Source: Pseudoclavibacter terrae | GTDB taxonomy: Bacteria; Actinomycetota; Actinomycetes; Actinomycetales; Microbacteriaceae | DNA length: 64,000 bases | Assembly: GCF_008831075.1 (NCBI RefSeq) | Contig: NZ_WBJX01000001.1 | Location: forward strand, 1,064,515-1,128,514 | Direction: 5' to 3' | In this document: piece by piece, positions 17,346 through 25,888 of the stretch | Numbering within the stretch: the stretch's first letter is position 1 | Layout of the letters: every line of letters starts with the position of its first letter | The notes under the pieces: generated by a model | The model's input: the letters and a program-made list of their open reading frames with translations, nothing else | Databases searched by the model: none | What the model was told of the DNA's origin: nothing | Position numbers and translations under genes: made by a program

Positions 17346-18662
17346 ATGTCCACAAAACCAATGTCCACCCGCAAGATGTGGTGGATCGCACTGATCTCGG
17401 GAATGGCGTCCTACATCGACGCAGCCGCCATGACCTCGAGTGGAACGGCGCTTGTCCTGCTGAAGGACACGCTGGCGCTCACCCCGGAGATGATCGGCGT
17501 GCTGTCCTCGGCGCTCACCTTCTCTGTGGCCATCGGGGCGCTCTTCGGCGGGCGGCTCGGCGATCTGCTCGGGCGCAAGTCGGTCTTCATCGCGACCATG
17601 GTGATGATCGCGGCAGGCTCAGCCATGCTGGTGTTCGTCGAGGTCTTCCCCGGGCTCCTCGCCGGCATGATCCTGGTGGGGCTCGGCGCAGGTGCCGACC
17701 TGCCGGTGTCCCTCGCCACGATCTCGGAGATGGCCAAAGCCGGGCTGCGCAGCAGCATGATCGGCTTCACCCACTTCCTCTGGAAGATCGGCAGCATGGT
17801 TGCGCTCGGAATCGCGACCATCGTCGGCAGCATGGGGCAGCTTGGCGCCCAGATCCTGTTCGGGCACATCCTCGTCGTCACGCTCCTGACGCTCGTCGCA
17901 CGCTTCGCGGTGCCCGAGTCGACGCTCTGGCTCGAGCAGCGTGAGGCTGAGAAGGCCGGCGCCACGAGTCGTTCGGATGCTGCGCTCGGCTGGACGACGC
18001 TCAAGACGCTCCTCAAGGCGCCATTCGCCAAGTACTTCATCGTGCTCGCCATCTTCTACACGCTCATGAATCTCGGCTCGAACACGGTGGGGCAGTACGG
18101 CGCGTACATGTACACCGAGGTCGCGGGCTCCTCTGTCCAGGTCTACTCGACGGTCAAGCTCATCACGATGTTCCTCGGGGCGATCCTCGTCCTCCTCTTC
18201 ATGCGAGTCGTGGGGACGCGCTGGCGCATGACGTGGTTCGTGGGTGGTGCCATCTGCACGATCACGGCGATGTGCGTCCCGCTGTTCCTCGGCGTGACCG
18301 AGGGAACGCTGAACGTCATGATGTTCCTGTGGCTCATCGGCACGGTGTTCGCGGGTGAGGGCATCATGAAGATCTGGACCCAGGAGTCCTTCCCGACCCT
18401 GCTGCGGTCGTCGGCTCAGGGCGCGATCATCGCGATCGCACGGTTCGGCTCGTCTGCACTCGTGCTGGTCACCCCGGTCGTGCTCGCCACCGGTCCCGGT
18501 GCGCTGTTCGGCTTCCTGACTGGCTCCTGCCTCGTCGCCGTCGTGCTGGCCTTCGTCGTCTTCTCCCGTCAGCGGACGACGGTCATCGACCAGGAGGAAG
18601 CGGACGCCGCGGCTGCGCAGGACGCCGCTGTGGATGCCGCGCCTGTGCGGGTGCAGGGATGA
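17346..18662 (+). CDS. MFS transporter, sugar or sugar-acid permease
   Basis: A 438-aa major facilitator with twelve predicted helices. GGRLGDLLGRKSVF in the loop between helices 2 and 3 is the family signature, and PESTLWLEQREAE follows helix 6, with the conserved PES found in sugar/inositol porters. It begins at ATG 17346, 9 bases after GAGAGG, rather than at the further upstream in-frame ATG. Between the dehydratase and the glycosidase, it most likely imports the acid sugar or the oligosaccharide they use. It overlaps the next gene by 4 bases (ATGA). Confidence 0.85.
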   Translation: MSTKPMSTRKMWWIALISGMASYIDAAAMTSSGTALVLLKDTLALTPEMIGVLSSALTFSVAIGALFGGRLGDLLGRKSVFIATMVMIAAGSAMLVFVEVFPGLLAGMILVGLGAGADLPVSLATISEMAKAGLRSSMIGFTHFLWKIGSMVALGIATIVGSMGQLGAQILFGHILVVTLLTLVARFAVPESTLWLEQREAEKAGATSRSDAALGWTTLKTLLKAPFAKYFIVLAIFYTLMNLGSNTVGQYGAYMYTEVAGSSVQVYSTVKLITMFLGAILVLLFMRVVGTRWRMTWFVGGAICTITAMCVPLFLGVTEGTLNVMMFLWLIGTVFAGEGIMKIWTQESFPTLLRSSAQGAIIAIARFGSSALVLVTPVVLATGPGALFGFLTGSCLVAVVLAFVVFSRQRTTVIDQEEADAAAAQDAAVDAAPVRVQG

Positions 18663-21196
18663 GCGACACCATGCGAGAGGTCGTCCGAGTGCTGCAGGGG
18701 GACAGCGCTCACGCGGCGCCGCTCATGCGCTGGTGGTGGTTCTCGACGCACGTGAGCGAAGCGGCCATCGACGCCGACCTCGACGCCATGCGGGCCGCCG
18801 GGATCGGGGGAGTGGAGGTCGCCTTCGTCTACCCGGTCGACGAGGGCGGCCCGAGCTTCGGCTCCCCGGAGTTCCTGTCGCTGGTCGGCTATGCGGCGCG
18901 CGGGGCTGAACGGCGTGGCCTGCGCTTCGATCTCACGCTCGGTGCGGGGTGGCCGTTCGGTGGGCCGCACATCGACACGATGACGGCAGCTCGGGGCCTG
19001 CGCTGGGAGCGCGTCGAGCTTGCTCCCGGGGCGATCGAGGTCGCATTCACCCCACCGCTCGACGGCGACCGCGTCGTCGCCGCGTATGTCGGCGCCGGTT
19101 CGATCCAAGAGCGCCCCGGCGCGTGGCATCGCGCGGAGCTCGGGGAGCGCATCCACGTGCCGGCGCTGGGCAACGGCCCTCGGGTGCTTCTGGTGGCCGT
19201 GTCGCGCCTCACCGGGCAGAACGTGAAGCGCGCACCGCGCGGCGGCGAGGGGCTGGTGCTCGACCACTACTCCGCGCACGCAGCGAAGGTGCACCTCGAC
19301 GCGGTGGCGACGCCCTTGCTGACCGCGGTCGGCGCGTCCCGCGTGCATGCCGGCTTCTGCGACAGCTTCGAGGTGTACGAAGCCGACTGGACCGAGGACC
19401 TGCCTGAGCAGTTCCTCGCCCGTCGCGGCTATGAGCTGCTGGCTTCGCTGTGGATGCTCGAGGTCGAGGTCGAGGGCACTGCTCGTCTGCGCATCGATTT
19501 CATGACGACGCTCAGGGAGCTGTTCGAAGAGCGCTTCCTGGCGATGTTCCGGGACTGGTCGCACGATCACGGCATCCTGTTCCGCGCGCAGGCCTACGGC
19601 GAGCCGCCGATGCTCCCCAGCAGCTTCCGCCTGGTCGACCTCATCGAGGGCGAGGGCTGGGGGTGGCGACGCTGGACGAAGAACTCCTGGGCGGTGTCCG
19701 CGGCCGGGGCCTTCGGCCAGTCGTTGGTCTCGTCAGAGACGTGGACCTGGGTGCATTCGCCGTCGTTCCGCGCGGGGCCAGCGGACCTCCTCGGCGAGGC
19801 CTACGAGCACCTGCTCAGCGGCGTCAACCTGCTTGTCGGTCACGGGTGGCCGCTCGGGGCGGCGCTTGGGGACGGGCAGCCCGTCTTCTACGCATCAGGA
19901 GCGCTGGATGCGAGGAACCCGTGGTGGTCGGTCGCAGGCGAGCTCTTCTCGGGGTTGGCCCGGGCCAGCGCGGTCCTCCAGCTGGGGACGAGGATCGCTC
20001 AGGTCGCCGTCTACCACCCGGTCGCAGAGCTCCTGGCGAGCGCCGATGGTGAGCGACCGTTCGACCTCTGGCGACAGACGCGTCGGTTCGTGGATGACGG
20101 GTTCGTCTCCGCTGTGCGCACAACGGGTCTGGACTACGACCTCGTCGACGACGCGCTGCTCGCGGCCGGGGGCACGGAGCGCTTCGAGGTGCTGCTTGTG
20201 CCAGCTGGGTGCACGCTCTCCGCGGTCGCTGGTGCACAGCTTGCGGCGGCGGGCCTGCGGGTCGTGCGGTTGTCGGCATCCGCCGGTGAGGCGCGTGAGG
20301 CGGAGATTCGCGCCGCGTTGGCCGACCTGGTCCCGCCCCTCGCCACGAGCGAGCGAGCGACGGTCGGCGTGACGACTCGGCAGCTTGACGGGGCGCGGGT
20401 CTCGCTGGTCGTCAATACCGGGGAGGCTGCTGCCGAGGTTGCACTCGAGGCGCACGGCTGCAGCACGCTCACGGTGTGGGACAGCGTGTCGGGAAAGATG
20501 CGCCTGGCAGCTCAGGACGGTCGTGCCGTGGTCCGCCTCGGCTCGTATGAGGGGGTCCTGGTCGCCCAGACGCCGGGCTGGGCCGGTGAGCAAGGGCTGG
20601 GGCAGGACCTCGACAGTGGAGTGGATGGGCAGAGCCGACCGCTCGGAGAGGGCTGGTCGGTGAGCGTGGAGGGCGGCCAGCGTCCGGTGTCCTTCCCCCA
20701 CGTCTGGGAGGACGATCCAGGCATCGCCCCGCAGGCTGAACGGCTCGTGTACACGACGCAGGTCGAGATCGAAGCGAGCGCCCACGCCGCCCTCGACTTC
20801 GGTGAGGGCGTCGTCCCCGAGGAGAGCCCCGAACGTCGAGAGAACTCCTTTGCGCTGCCGGCCACCCCGCCCGTTGGCGCCGCAGCGCGGGTCGAGGTCG
20901 ATGGCGTCCTCGCAGGGGACGTCTGGCGCGCCCCGTACTCTGTCCAGCTCGGGAGGCTGTCCGCGGGTCGCCACGAGATCACGGTGACGGTGTCAGCCCT
21001 CGGCGTCCGGAGCACGGCCGCGAAGGCGGTCGACGGGACCAGCCCTGCCGCGATCGCCGCGAACGGAGTGCGATTCCGGGTGCAGGACGCGAGCCGCAGG
21101 CAAGACGGAGCGCGGGCGGGCCTCTTCGCCATTCCCATCCTGCGCCTGTCACCAGGGGAAGCCGCGTCGACAAGGGACTCGCTCGGGAGGACGTGA
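18659..21196 (+). CDS. GH106-like glycoside hydrolase (alpha-L-rhamnosidase-type)
   Basis: An 845-aa cytoplasmic protein without signal peptide. PLMRWWWFSTHVSEAAIDADL, followed by MRAAGIGGVEVAFVYPVDEG, is the characteristic opening of glycosyl hydrolases related to GH106 rhamnosidases. Further matches are LTLGAGWPFGGPHID, FCDSFEVYEADWTEDL, FRAQAYGEPP and ETWTWVHSPSFRAGPADLLGE-like text. The C-terminal 250 residues are beta-rich carbohydrate-binding-like. The substrate is not fixed; rhamnose or another deoxy or uronic sugar on an imported oligosaccharide would fit the neighbouring dehydratase and permease. Absence of a signal peptide implies intracellular hydrolysis. Confidence 0.72.
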   Translation: MSDTMREVVRVLQGDSAHAAPLMRWWWFSTHVSEAAIDADLDAMRAAGIGGVEVAFVYPVDEGGPSFGSPEFLSLVGYAARGAERRGLRFDLTLGAGWPFGGPHIDTMTAARGLRWERVELAPGAIEVAFTPPLDGDRVVAAYVGAGSIQERPGAWHRAELGERIHVPALGNGPRVLLVAVSRLTGQNVKRAPRGGEGLVLDHYSAHAAKVHLDAVATPLLTAVGASRVHAGFCDSFEVYEADWTEDLPEQFLARRGYELLASLWMLEVEVEGTARLRIDFMTTLRELFEERFLAMFRDWSHDHGILFRAQAYGEPPMLPSSFRLVDLIEGEGWGWRRWTKNSWAVSAAGAFGQSLVSSETWTWVHSPSFRAGPADLLGEAYEHLLSGVNLLVGHGWPLGAALGDGQPVFYASGALDARNPWWSVAGELFSGLARASAVLQLGTRIAQVAVYHPVAELLASADGERPFDLWRQTRRFVDDGFVSAVRTTGLDYDLVDDALLAAGGTERFEVLLVPAGCTLSAVAGAQLAAAGLRVVRLSASAGEAREAEIRAALADLVPPLATSERATVGVTTRQLDGARVSLVVNTGEAAAEVALEAHGCSTLTVWDSVSGKMRLAAQDGRAVVRLGSYEGVLVAQTPGWAGEQGLGQDLDSGVDGQSRPLGEGWSVSVEGGQRPVSFPHVWEDDPGIAPQAERLVYTTQVEIEASAHAALDFGEGVVPEESPERRENSFALPATPPVGAAARVEVDGVLAGDVWRAPYSVQLGRLSAGRHEITVTVSALGVRSTAAKAVDGTSPAAIAANGVRFRVQDASRRQDGARAGLFAIPILRLSPGEAASTRDSLGRT

Positions 21197-21265
21197 CGCA
21201 CGATGCAACCCTCACCGCGGCCGCCATGTCGCGGCTCGGACCCTCAGGGATGGCACGATGTCTCC

Positions 21266-21952
21266 ATGAGCATGACGCGCGCCGAGGAGATCGCCAGGGT
21301 CCTGGCCGACCGCATCGTCGAAGGAGTCATCGCCCCCGGTGACCGCCTGCCGAGCGAGGGCGGCCTCGTCGAGGAGTTCGGGGCGAGCAGGACGGTCGTG
21401 CGTGAGGCGCTGCACCGCCTGCAGTCGCGCGGCCTCGTTCGCACGCGCGTCGGCTCCGGAAGCTACGCGCTCACCCCTCCCGTGCCCACGGCGGGTGACG
21501 ACTGGCTCGGGGCGCACACCGAGGCTGAGCGCGCCGAGCTGCACGCGTTCCGCATCGCCGTCGAGGTCGAGGCCGCCGCGCTCGCGGCGCGTTCCCCGTC
21601 ACCCCAGGAGATCGCCGAGATCGACGCAGCCCTCGACTCCCTCGCGCAGGCCACCCTGCCGAGCGAGACGGTCGATGCAGACTTCGCGTTCCACCGCGCG
21701 ATCGCCGCAGCATCCGGCAACCGCTACTTCCTCACGGCCCTCGACCGCATGGGCGCTCGCGCCATCATCCTGCCGCCCGCGCGCATCTCCGACAGAGAGC
21801 GCAACGCCGCGGACTCGGCCGCCGTGCTGGCCGAGCATCGGGCCGTTGCCGACGCGATCCGCCTCAACGACCCCGTCGCCGCCGCGGCCGCAGTGCGCAC
21901 GCACCTCTCGGCATCGACGGCCCGACGAGCGGCGCGCGAGTCGAGGGCGTGA
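21266..21952 (+). CDS. GntR-superfamily (FadR/FCD subfamily) transcriptional regulator
   Basis: A 228-aa regulator. The N-terminal winged helix (residues 1-70) reads IVEGVIAPGDRLPSEGGLVE, then FGASRTVVREALHRLQSRGLV. The C-terminal FCD ligand domain carries the metal-binding Asp/His set in DADFAFHRAI, AEHRAVADAI and RTHLSAS. ATG 21266 (MSMTRAEE) fits the domain start; a longer N-terminus from 21203 is unlikely. FadR-type proteins with FCD domains often sense hexarates, hexuronates or their breakdown products, so control of the upstream dehydratase-permease-glycosidase genes is a reasonable inference. Confidence 0.88.
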   Translation: MSMTRAEEIARVLADRIVEGVIAPGDRLPSEGGLVEEFGASRTVVREALHRLQSRGLVRTRVGSGSYALTPPVPTAGDDWLGAHTEAERAELHAFRIAVEVEAAALAARSPSPQEIAEIDAALDSLAQATLPSETVDADFAFHRAIAAASGNRYFLTALDRMGARAIILPPARISDRERNAADSAAVLAEHRAVADAIRLNDPVAAAAAVRTHLSASTARRAARESRA

Positions 21953-21990
21953 CCCGCGCGCGGCTCCCCGCGCAAGCGCAGCGGCCCGCA

Positions 21991-22010
21991 GGCCCGCGGA
22001 GCCGCGGGTC
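21991..22010. terminator. GC hairpin between convergent genes
   Basis: GGCCCGCGG pairs with CCGCGGGTC around AG, immediately before the stop of the leftward SRAP gene and 39 bases after the regulator's stop. There is no T tract, so efficiency is doubtful. Confidence 0.45.
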
Positions 22011-22013
22011 CGA

Positions 22014-22754
22014 CTAGCCCTGGGACGACACCGGGGCCATGAGCTGCGGCCCCGAGCTCGCGACCCGGCCCACCTCCGGGCCCACCTCGTGCATCACGAG
22101 TGTCGAGGCCAGCTCCACGCCCGCCTGGCTCGCCTCGTCGAGCAGCCCCTGCGAGCCGACCACCGACTGGTCCAGCCACTCGTCCCACAGCACCCGCGGC
22201 AGCATGAGGGGCATGCGGTCGTGGATGCTCGCGAGCTCGCCCGTCGACCCTCGCGTCAGGATCGTCGTCGAGAGCACCCAGCGGGACGGGTCGTCGCCGG
22301 GTTTCGTCGGGTCAGCCCACCACGAGTACAGGCCAGCAAACGCGATCAGGTCATCGCTCCGCTCCGGATGGATGAAGAACGGCGTCTTCGAACCGGCCTT
22401 CGTGCCATCCGCCGTCTTCCGCCACTCGTAGTAGCCGACCGCCGGCACGATCGCACGCCGCTGCTTCACCGGGCCGCGGAACGTCGGCTTCTCCAGCACC
22501 GTCTCGATCCGCGCGTTGAACGCCTTCGACGAGAAGCTCGGATCCTTCGTGAACGGAGGGAGCAACCCCCACCTGGCGCGCTCGACGCGGCGCACCGCAT
22601 CCCCGCCGCCCTTCGGCTCCGGCTCGACGACAACAGGCACCGGATCCGTCGGAGGAGTGTTGTACGACGGCTCCGGCAGGTCAGCGCCGAGCGCCTCGAT
22701 GTCGAAGAGCGCCTCGACGTGCTCAACTGCTGGGGTGACGTAGCGACCGCACAT
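22014..22754 (-). CDS. SRAP domain protein (YedK/HMCES), abasic-site processing
   Basis: A 246-aa SOS-response-associated peptidase family protein that crosslinks to abasic sites in single-stranded DNA through Cys2. The N-terminus MCGRYVTP supplies this cysteine once Met1 is removed. Other hallmarks are WGLLPPF, FNARIETVLEKPTFR, RRAIVPAVGYYEW (the active-site Glu), and IHDRMPLML, which supplies the catalytic histidine. The protein is complete and has normal length. It is divergent from the HisC-like gene, with 69 bases between. Confidence 0.93.
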   Translation of the reverse strand: MCGRYVTPAVEHVEALFDIEALGADLPEPSYNTPPTDPVPVVVEPEPKGGGDAVRRVERARWGLLPPFTKDPSFSSKAFNARIETVLEKPTFRGPVKQRRAIVPAVGYYEWRKTADGTKAGSKTPFFIHPERSDDLIAFAGLYSWWADPTKPGDDPSRWVLSTTILTRGSTGELASIHDRMPLMLPRVLWDEWLDQSVVGSQGLLDEASQAGVELASTLVMHEVGPEVGRVASSGPQLMAPVSSQG

Positions 22755-22811
22755 GACTCAACGCTACGACGCGGGAACCCACGACGCGCGCTCCGAGCTT
22801 CGGATTCTCTG

Positions 22812-22817
22812 TACGCT
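22812..22817 (+). promoter_or_regulatory. -10 box of a probably leaderless transcript (HisC-like gene)
   Basis: TACGCT ends 6 bases before the ATG at 22824, and no Shine-Dalgarno sequence is present between them, so transcription should start at or next to the start codon. Confidence 0.55.
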
Positions 22818-22823
22818 CAGAGC

Positions 22824-23891
22824 ATGGTCAAGCAGCGCAGCGCCCTCGAGCGCATCCCCGCGTACAAGCAGGGCGCCATGCCCAGCACCAGCGACGTCGT
22901 GAAGCTCTCCTCCAACGAGAACCCCTTCCCGCCCCTCGCCTCAGTCCGCGACGCGGTCGCCGCCGAACTCGAGCACATCCACCTCTACCCCTCGATGGCC
23001 GCCCCAGAGCTGACCACGCGCATCGCGAAGCTGCAGGGCGTCGCGCCGGAGAACATCGTCCTCGGAGCCGGGTCCGTCGAAGTGGCGACGCAGCTCGTGC
23101 AAGCCAGCGCAGGAGAGGGCGACGAGGTGATGTTCGCCTGGCGCAGCTTCGAGGCCTACCCCATCATCGCGATCGGAGCAGGCGCGACGCCCGTGCAGGT
23201 GCCGCTCACGCACGACGAACGCCACGACCTCGACGCCATGGCAGACGCCATCACCGAGCGCACCGCCATCATCTTCGTCTGCAACCCCAACAACCCGACG
23301 GGCGCGAGCCTCACCCACGCCGAGGTGCGGTCCTTCCTCGACCGCGTCCCGAGCGACGTGCTCGTGGTCATCGACGAGGCCTACGAGCACTTCAACAGAG
23401 ACGCCGAGACCGCCATCGGCATCGACCTCTACCGCGAGTACCCCAACGTCGCCGTGCTCCACACCTTCTCCAAGGCCTACGGCCTCGCCGGCCTCCGCAT
23501 CGGCTACGCCGTCGCCCAGGCCGACGTCGCAGCCAACCTCCGCAAGGTCGCCGTCCCCTTCGCCGTCTCCGCCCTCGCCCAGACCGCCGCCTCCGCGTCG
23601 CTCGACGCCGAAGCCGAGCTCGCCATCCGCATCGACGACATCGTCGCCGAACGCGACCGCGTCACCTCGGAGCTCCGAGCCCAGGGGTGGAACATCGGAG
23701 ACTCCCAGGCCAACTTCGTCTGGCTCAGACTCGGCGACGACACCACACGCATCGACGCCGCCCTCACCGAAGCCGGCGTCCTCGCCAGGGCATTCGCAGG
23801 CGAAGGCATCCGCATCACCATCGGCTCACCGGACGCCAACAGCCGCGCGCTCACCGCGCTCGCGGGAGTGCATGCGGGGGCACGAGGATGA
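22824..23891 (+). CDS. Histidinol-phosphate / aromatic amino acid aminotransferase-like enzyme
   Basis: A 355-aa fold-type I PLP aminotransferase. The text KLSSNENPFPPLASV, LGAGSVEVATQLVQA, VCNPNNPTGASL, VVIDEAYEHF and the PLP-lysine segment HTFSKAYGLAGLRIGYAVA all match the HisC/Pat group. It is not in a histidine operon, so a role as aromatic aminotransferase (Pat) or as a second HisC is equally possible. The long open frame upstream overlaps the FadR and SRAP genes and is not coding; ATG 22824 is supported by the -10 box just upstream. It overlaps the next gene by 4 bases. Confidence 0.87.
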   Translation: MVKQRSALERIPAYKQGAMPSTSDVVKLSSNENPFPPLASVRDAVAAELEHIHLYPSMAAPELTTRIAKLQGVAPENIVLGAGSVEVATQLVQASAGEGDEVMFAWRSFEAYPIIAIGAGATPVQVPLTHDERHDLDAMADAITERTAIIFVCNPNNPTGASLTHAEVRSFLDRVPSDVLVVIDEAYEHFNRDAETAIGIDLYREYPNVAVLHTFSKAYGLAGLRIGYAVAQADVAANLRKVAVPFAVSALAQTAASASLDAEAELAIRIDDIVAERDRVTSELRAQGWNIGDSQANFVWLRLGDDTTRIDAALTEAGVLARAFAGEGIRITIGSPDANSRALTALAGVHAGARG

Positions 23892-25177
23892 GCACCTGGC
23901 GCATTCGCGACTTCCAGCCGACCGACATGGACGCGCTGCTCCGGCTCTGGGAGCAGCATCGAAGCTCGGGGACCGAGCCGGTGTACGGGCTCAGCGAGGT
24001 CATCGCGTCGACCCGAAAGGACACCGCCGTCGTCGCGGTCGCAGGGGAGAAGATCGTCGGCGTCGCCGTGGCGCGAGCAGCCCACGACCAGGGCTGGATC
24101 GTGTTCTTCGCGACCGACGACGAGTGGCGCAGGCGCGGCATCGGCGGCGCGCTGCTCGCATCCCTCGAGCAGCGGATGGCCCAGCACGGCCTGCAGAAGC
24201 TCACGATCCTCGTGCCGGACGAGCAGACCCAGGTCGGCGCGCTCACGAAGGCCGGCTTCGCAGACAAGCGGCACCTGCGCTACTTCGAGCGGGAGATCCG
24301 AGTCAAGCAGCAGGAGATGGTCGCGCTTCGCGAGCTCGGCGGACGCATCCTGCCACCCGACCGCTGGGATGCGATCGGCGGAATGCAGCACGAGAAGGAC
24401 GTGCTCGAGCGTCGCCTCGTGCTGCCCCTCAGCGACCCTGACCTCGCCGAGGAGTACGGGGTTGTGCCACCACGCGCCATCGTGCTCTTCGGCCCTCCCG
24501 GCACGGGCAAGACGACCTTCGCGAAGGGCATCGCCTCCCGCCTCGGGTGGCCGTTCGTCGAGGTCTTCCCGTCCAGACTCTCCGCGTCACCCCGGGGCCT
24601 CGCCGGCGAGCTGCGCGAGACGTTCGAGCAGGTCGAGTCGCTCGAGCACGCCGTCGTCTTCATCGACGAGGTCGAGGAGATCGCCTCGCACCGAGGAGGA
24701 GAGCCGCCGTCGCCGACGCAGGGCGTCACGAACGAGCTCCTCAAGATCATCCCCGCATTCCGCGAGAAGCCGGGTCGTCTCCTCATCTGCGCGACGAACT
24801 TCATCCGAGCCCTCGACCAGGCCTTCCTGCGCCACGGGCGCTTCGACTACGTCATCCCCATCGGGCTGCCGGACGCCGCAGCGCGTCGGGCGATCTGGGA
24901 GCGGTACGTGCCCGAGTCGGTGAGCGACTCCGTCGACGTGCCTGCGCTGGTCGAGCAGACGAGCGGGTACTCGCCGGCTGACATCGAGTTCGCCGCTCGC
25001 CGCGCCTCGCAGGTCGCCCTCGAACGCGCCGTCGCGGCCCGCAACTCGGGGGATGTCGTGCCCCTCGGGCCGACCACGGACGACTTCCTCGCCTCCATCG
25101 CGTCGACGCGCACCACCGTCTCCTCCGATGTCGAGCGCGAGTTCGAGGAGGACATCCAGGCGATCGCACGCGTGTAG
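23888..25177 (+). CDS. GNAT acetyltransferase fused to an AAA+ ATPase
   Basis: A 429-aa two-domain protein. Residues 1-145 form a GNAT fold (MSTWRIRDFQPTDMDALLRL, and the acetyl-CoA loop EWRRRGIGGALLASLEQRM). Residues 150-429 are an FtsH/Cdc48-like AAA+ module with Walker A at 202 (GPPGTGKTT), Walker B ending near Asp260 (VVFIDEVEE), sensor 1 ICATNFI, arginine-containing RHGRFDYVIPIGLPD, and a C-terminal helical lid ending in ADIEFAARRASQVAL. It begins in the 4-base overlap ATGA with the HisC-like gene, so the two are coupled. No protease or substrate-binding domain is attached. A remodelling ATPase with an acetyl-transfer or acetyl-CoA-sensing domain is an inference. Confidence 0.85.
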   Translation: MSTWRIRDFQPTDMDALLRLWEQHRSSGTEPVYGLSEVIASTRKDTAVVAVAGEKIVGVAVARAAHDQGWIVFFATDDEWRRRGIGGALLASLEQRMAQHGLQKLTILVPDEQTQVGALTKAGFADKRHLRYFEREIRVKQQEMVALRELGGRILPPDRWDAIGGMQHEKDVLERRLVLPLSDPDLAEEYGVVPPRAIVLFGPPGTGKTTFAKGIASRLGWPFVEVFPSRLSASPRGLAGELRETFEQVESLEHAVVFIDEVEEIASHRGGEPPSPTQGVTNELLKIIPAFREKPGRLLICATNFIRALDQAFLRHGRFDYVIPIGLPDAAARRAIWERYVPESVSDSVDVPALVEQTSGYSPADIEFAARRASQVALERAVAARNSGDVVPLGPTTDDFLASIASTRTTVSSDVEREFEEDIQAIARV

Positions 25178-25191
25178 CGCAGGATCGCTGT

Positions 25192-25263
25192 CCAACTTCA
25201 GTGCGATATCGGGGCGGACGCTGCGTTTTCGGGCCAATCGGCCGGATATCGCACTGATGTTGG
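25192..25263. repeat. Intergenic inverted repeat, 19-bp arms
   Basis: CCAACTTCAGTGCGATATC (25192-25210) is mirrored by the arm 25245-25263 with one mismatch, around a 34-base centre. It lies 15 bases after the stop of the GNAT-AAA+ gene and upstream of a separate terminator, so it is not needed for termination. It could be a REP/MITE-like palindrome. Confidence 0.7.
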
Positions 25264-25309
25264 TCACAGGTGCGACGGCCGGGAGGCCAGCAGGACCTTC
25301 GGGAGACAG

Positions 25310-25344
25310 ACGAGGGGCCGGATGCGATGCATCCGGCCCCTCGT
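25310..25344. terminator. Bidirectional hairpin terminator
   Basis: ACGAGGGGCCGGATGC pairs perfectly with GCATCCGGCCCCTCGT around GAT, between two convergent genes (GNAT-AAA+ and the acidic protein). Confidence 0.88.
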
Positions 25345-25358
25345 CCGTGCAGCTGAGG

Positions 25359-25742
25359 CTAGGCCTTCTTCGCTGCGGAGTCCTCGTCGTCCGTGGTGAT
25401 GTCGAAGTCGTCGACCTCGTCGTCACCTTCAGGGTCGAGCTCGGCCTCGACCTCGTCGAGGTCGTCGTCTTCGTCGTCGGCGTCTTCGAGTTCGCTCTCG
25501 ATCTCGTCGATCCACTCGTCGAGCAGGTCTTCAGCGGCCTCGTCGTCTGCGGCGGTCTGCACCTCGAGGGTGCCGTCGCCCCACAGGCGCGAGGAGACGC
25601 GGACGTCGTCGGTGTCCTCGACGGCGTCGTGAGCCTCGGATTCGTACTCGTTGGCGATCTTCGCGGCTTCGTCTTCGGATTCGGCTTCGATGACGAGCGC
25701 CGAGACGACCTCGTATTTCAAGAGCACGGCGTAGGTAGGCAT
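25359..25742 (-). CDS. Highly acidic small protein, function unknown
   Basis: A 127-aa protein not recognised beyond hypothetical. Residues 1-60 look folded (MPTYAVLLKYEVVSALVIEA, then ESEDEAAKIANEY, then SRLWGDGTLEVQT) and give a beta-alpha-beta impression. From about residue 75 on the chain is almost entirely Asp/Glu, ending in a short basic tail AAKKA. The ATG at 25740-25742 is chosen; the longer frame upstream overlaps the divergent nitrilase promoter. Monocistronic, with the hairpin at 25310-25344 as terminator. Confidence 0.65.
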   Translation of the reverse strand: MPTYAVLLKYEVVSALVIEAESEDEAAKIANEYESEAHDAVEDTDDVRVSSRLWGDGTLEVQTAADDEAAEDLLDEWIDEIESELEDADDEDDDLDEVEAELDPEGDDEVDDFDITTDDEDSAAKKA

Positions 25743-25876
25743 GGGGCGACTCCTCGTGACAGCGAGCACACCGCTCGCAGAATGAAGGTACTCGTGACGG
25801 TGCGCGCAGACAAGCCGGGGCCGGTGCGTCGCGGGTGACACGTTGGTGAAGACTTCCCGACCGGTGCAGCTCACCG

Positions 25877-25882
25877 TAGGCT
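25877..25882 (+). promoter_or_regulatory. -10 box of a probably leaderless transcript (carbon-nitrogen hydrolase)
   Basis: TAGGCT ends 6 bases before ATG 25889, with no ribosome-binding sequence in between. Confidence 0.55.
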
Positions 25883-25888
25883 CGCGTC

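Noticed and set aside
21339-22823. Upstream extension of the HisC-like frame
   Set aside because: It passes through the FadR and SRAP genes; the HisC family start and a -10 box place the true start at 22824.
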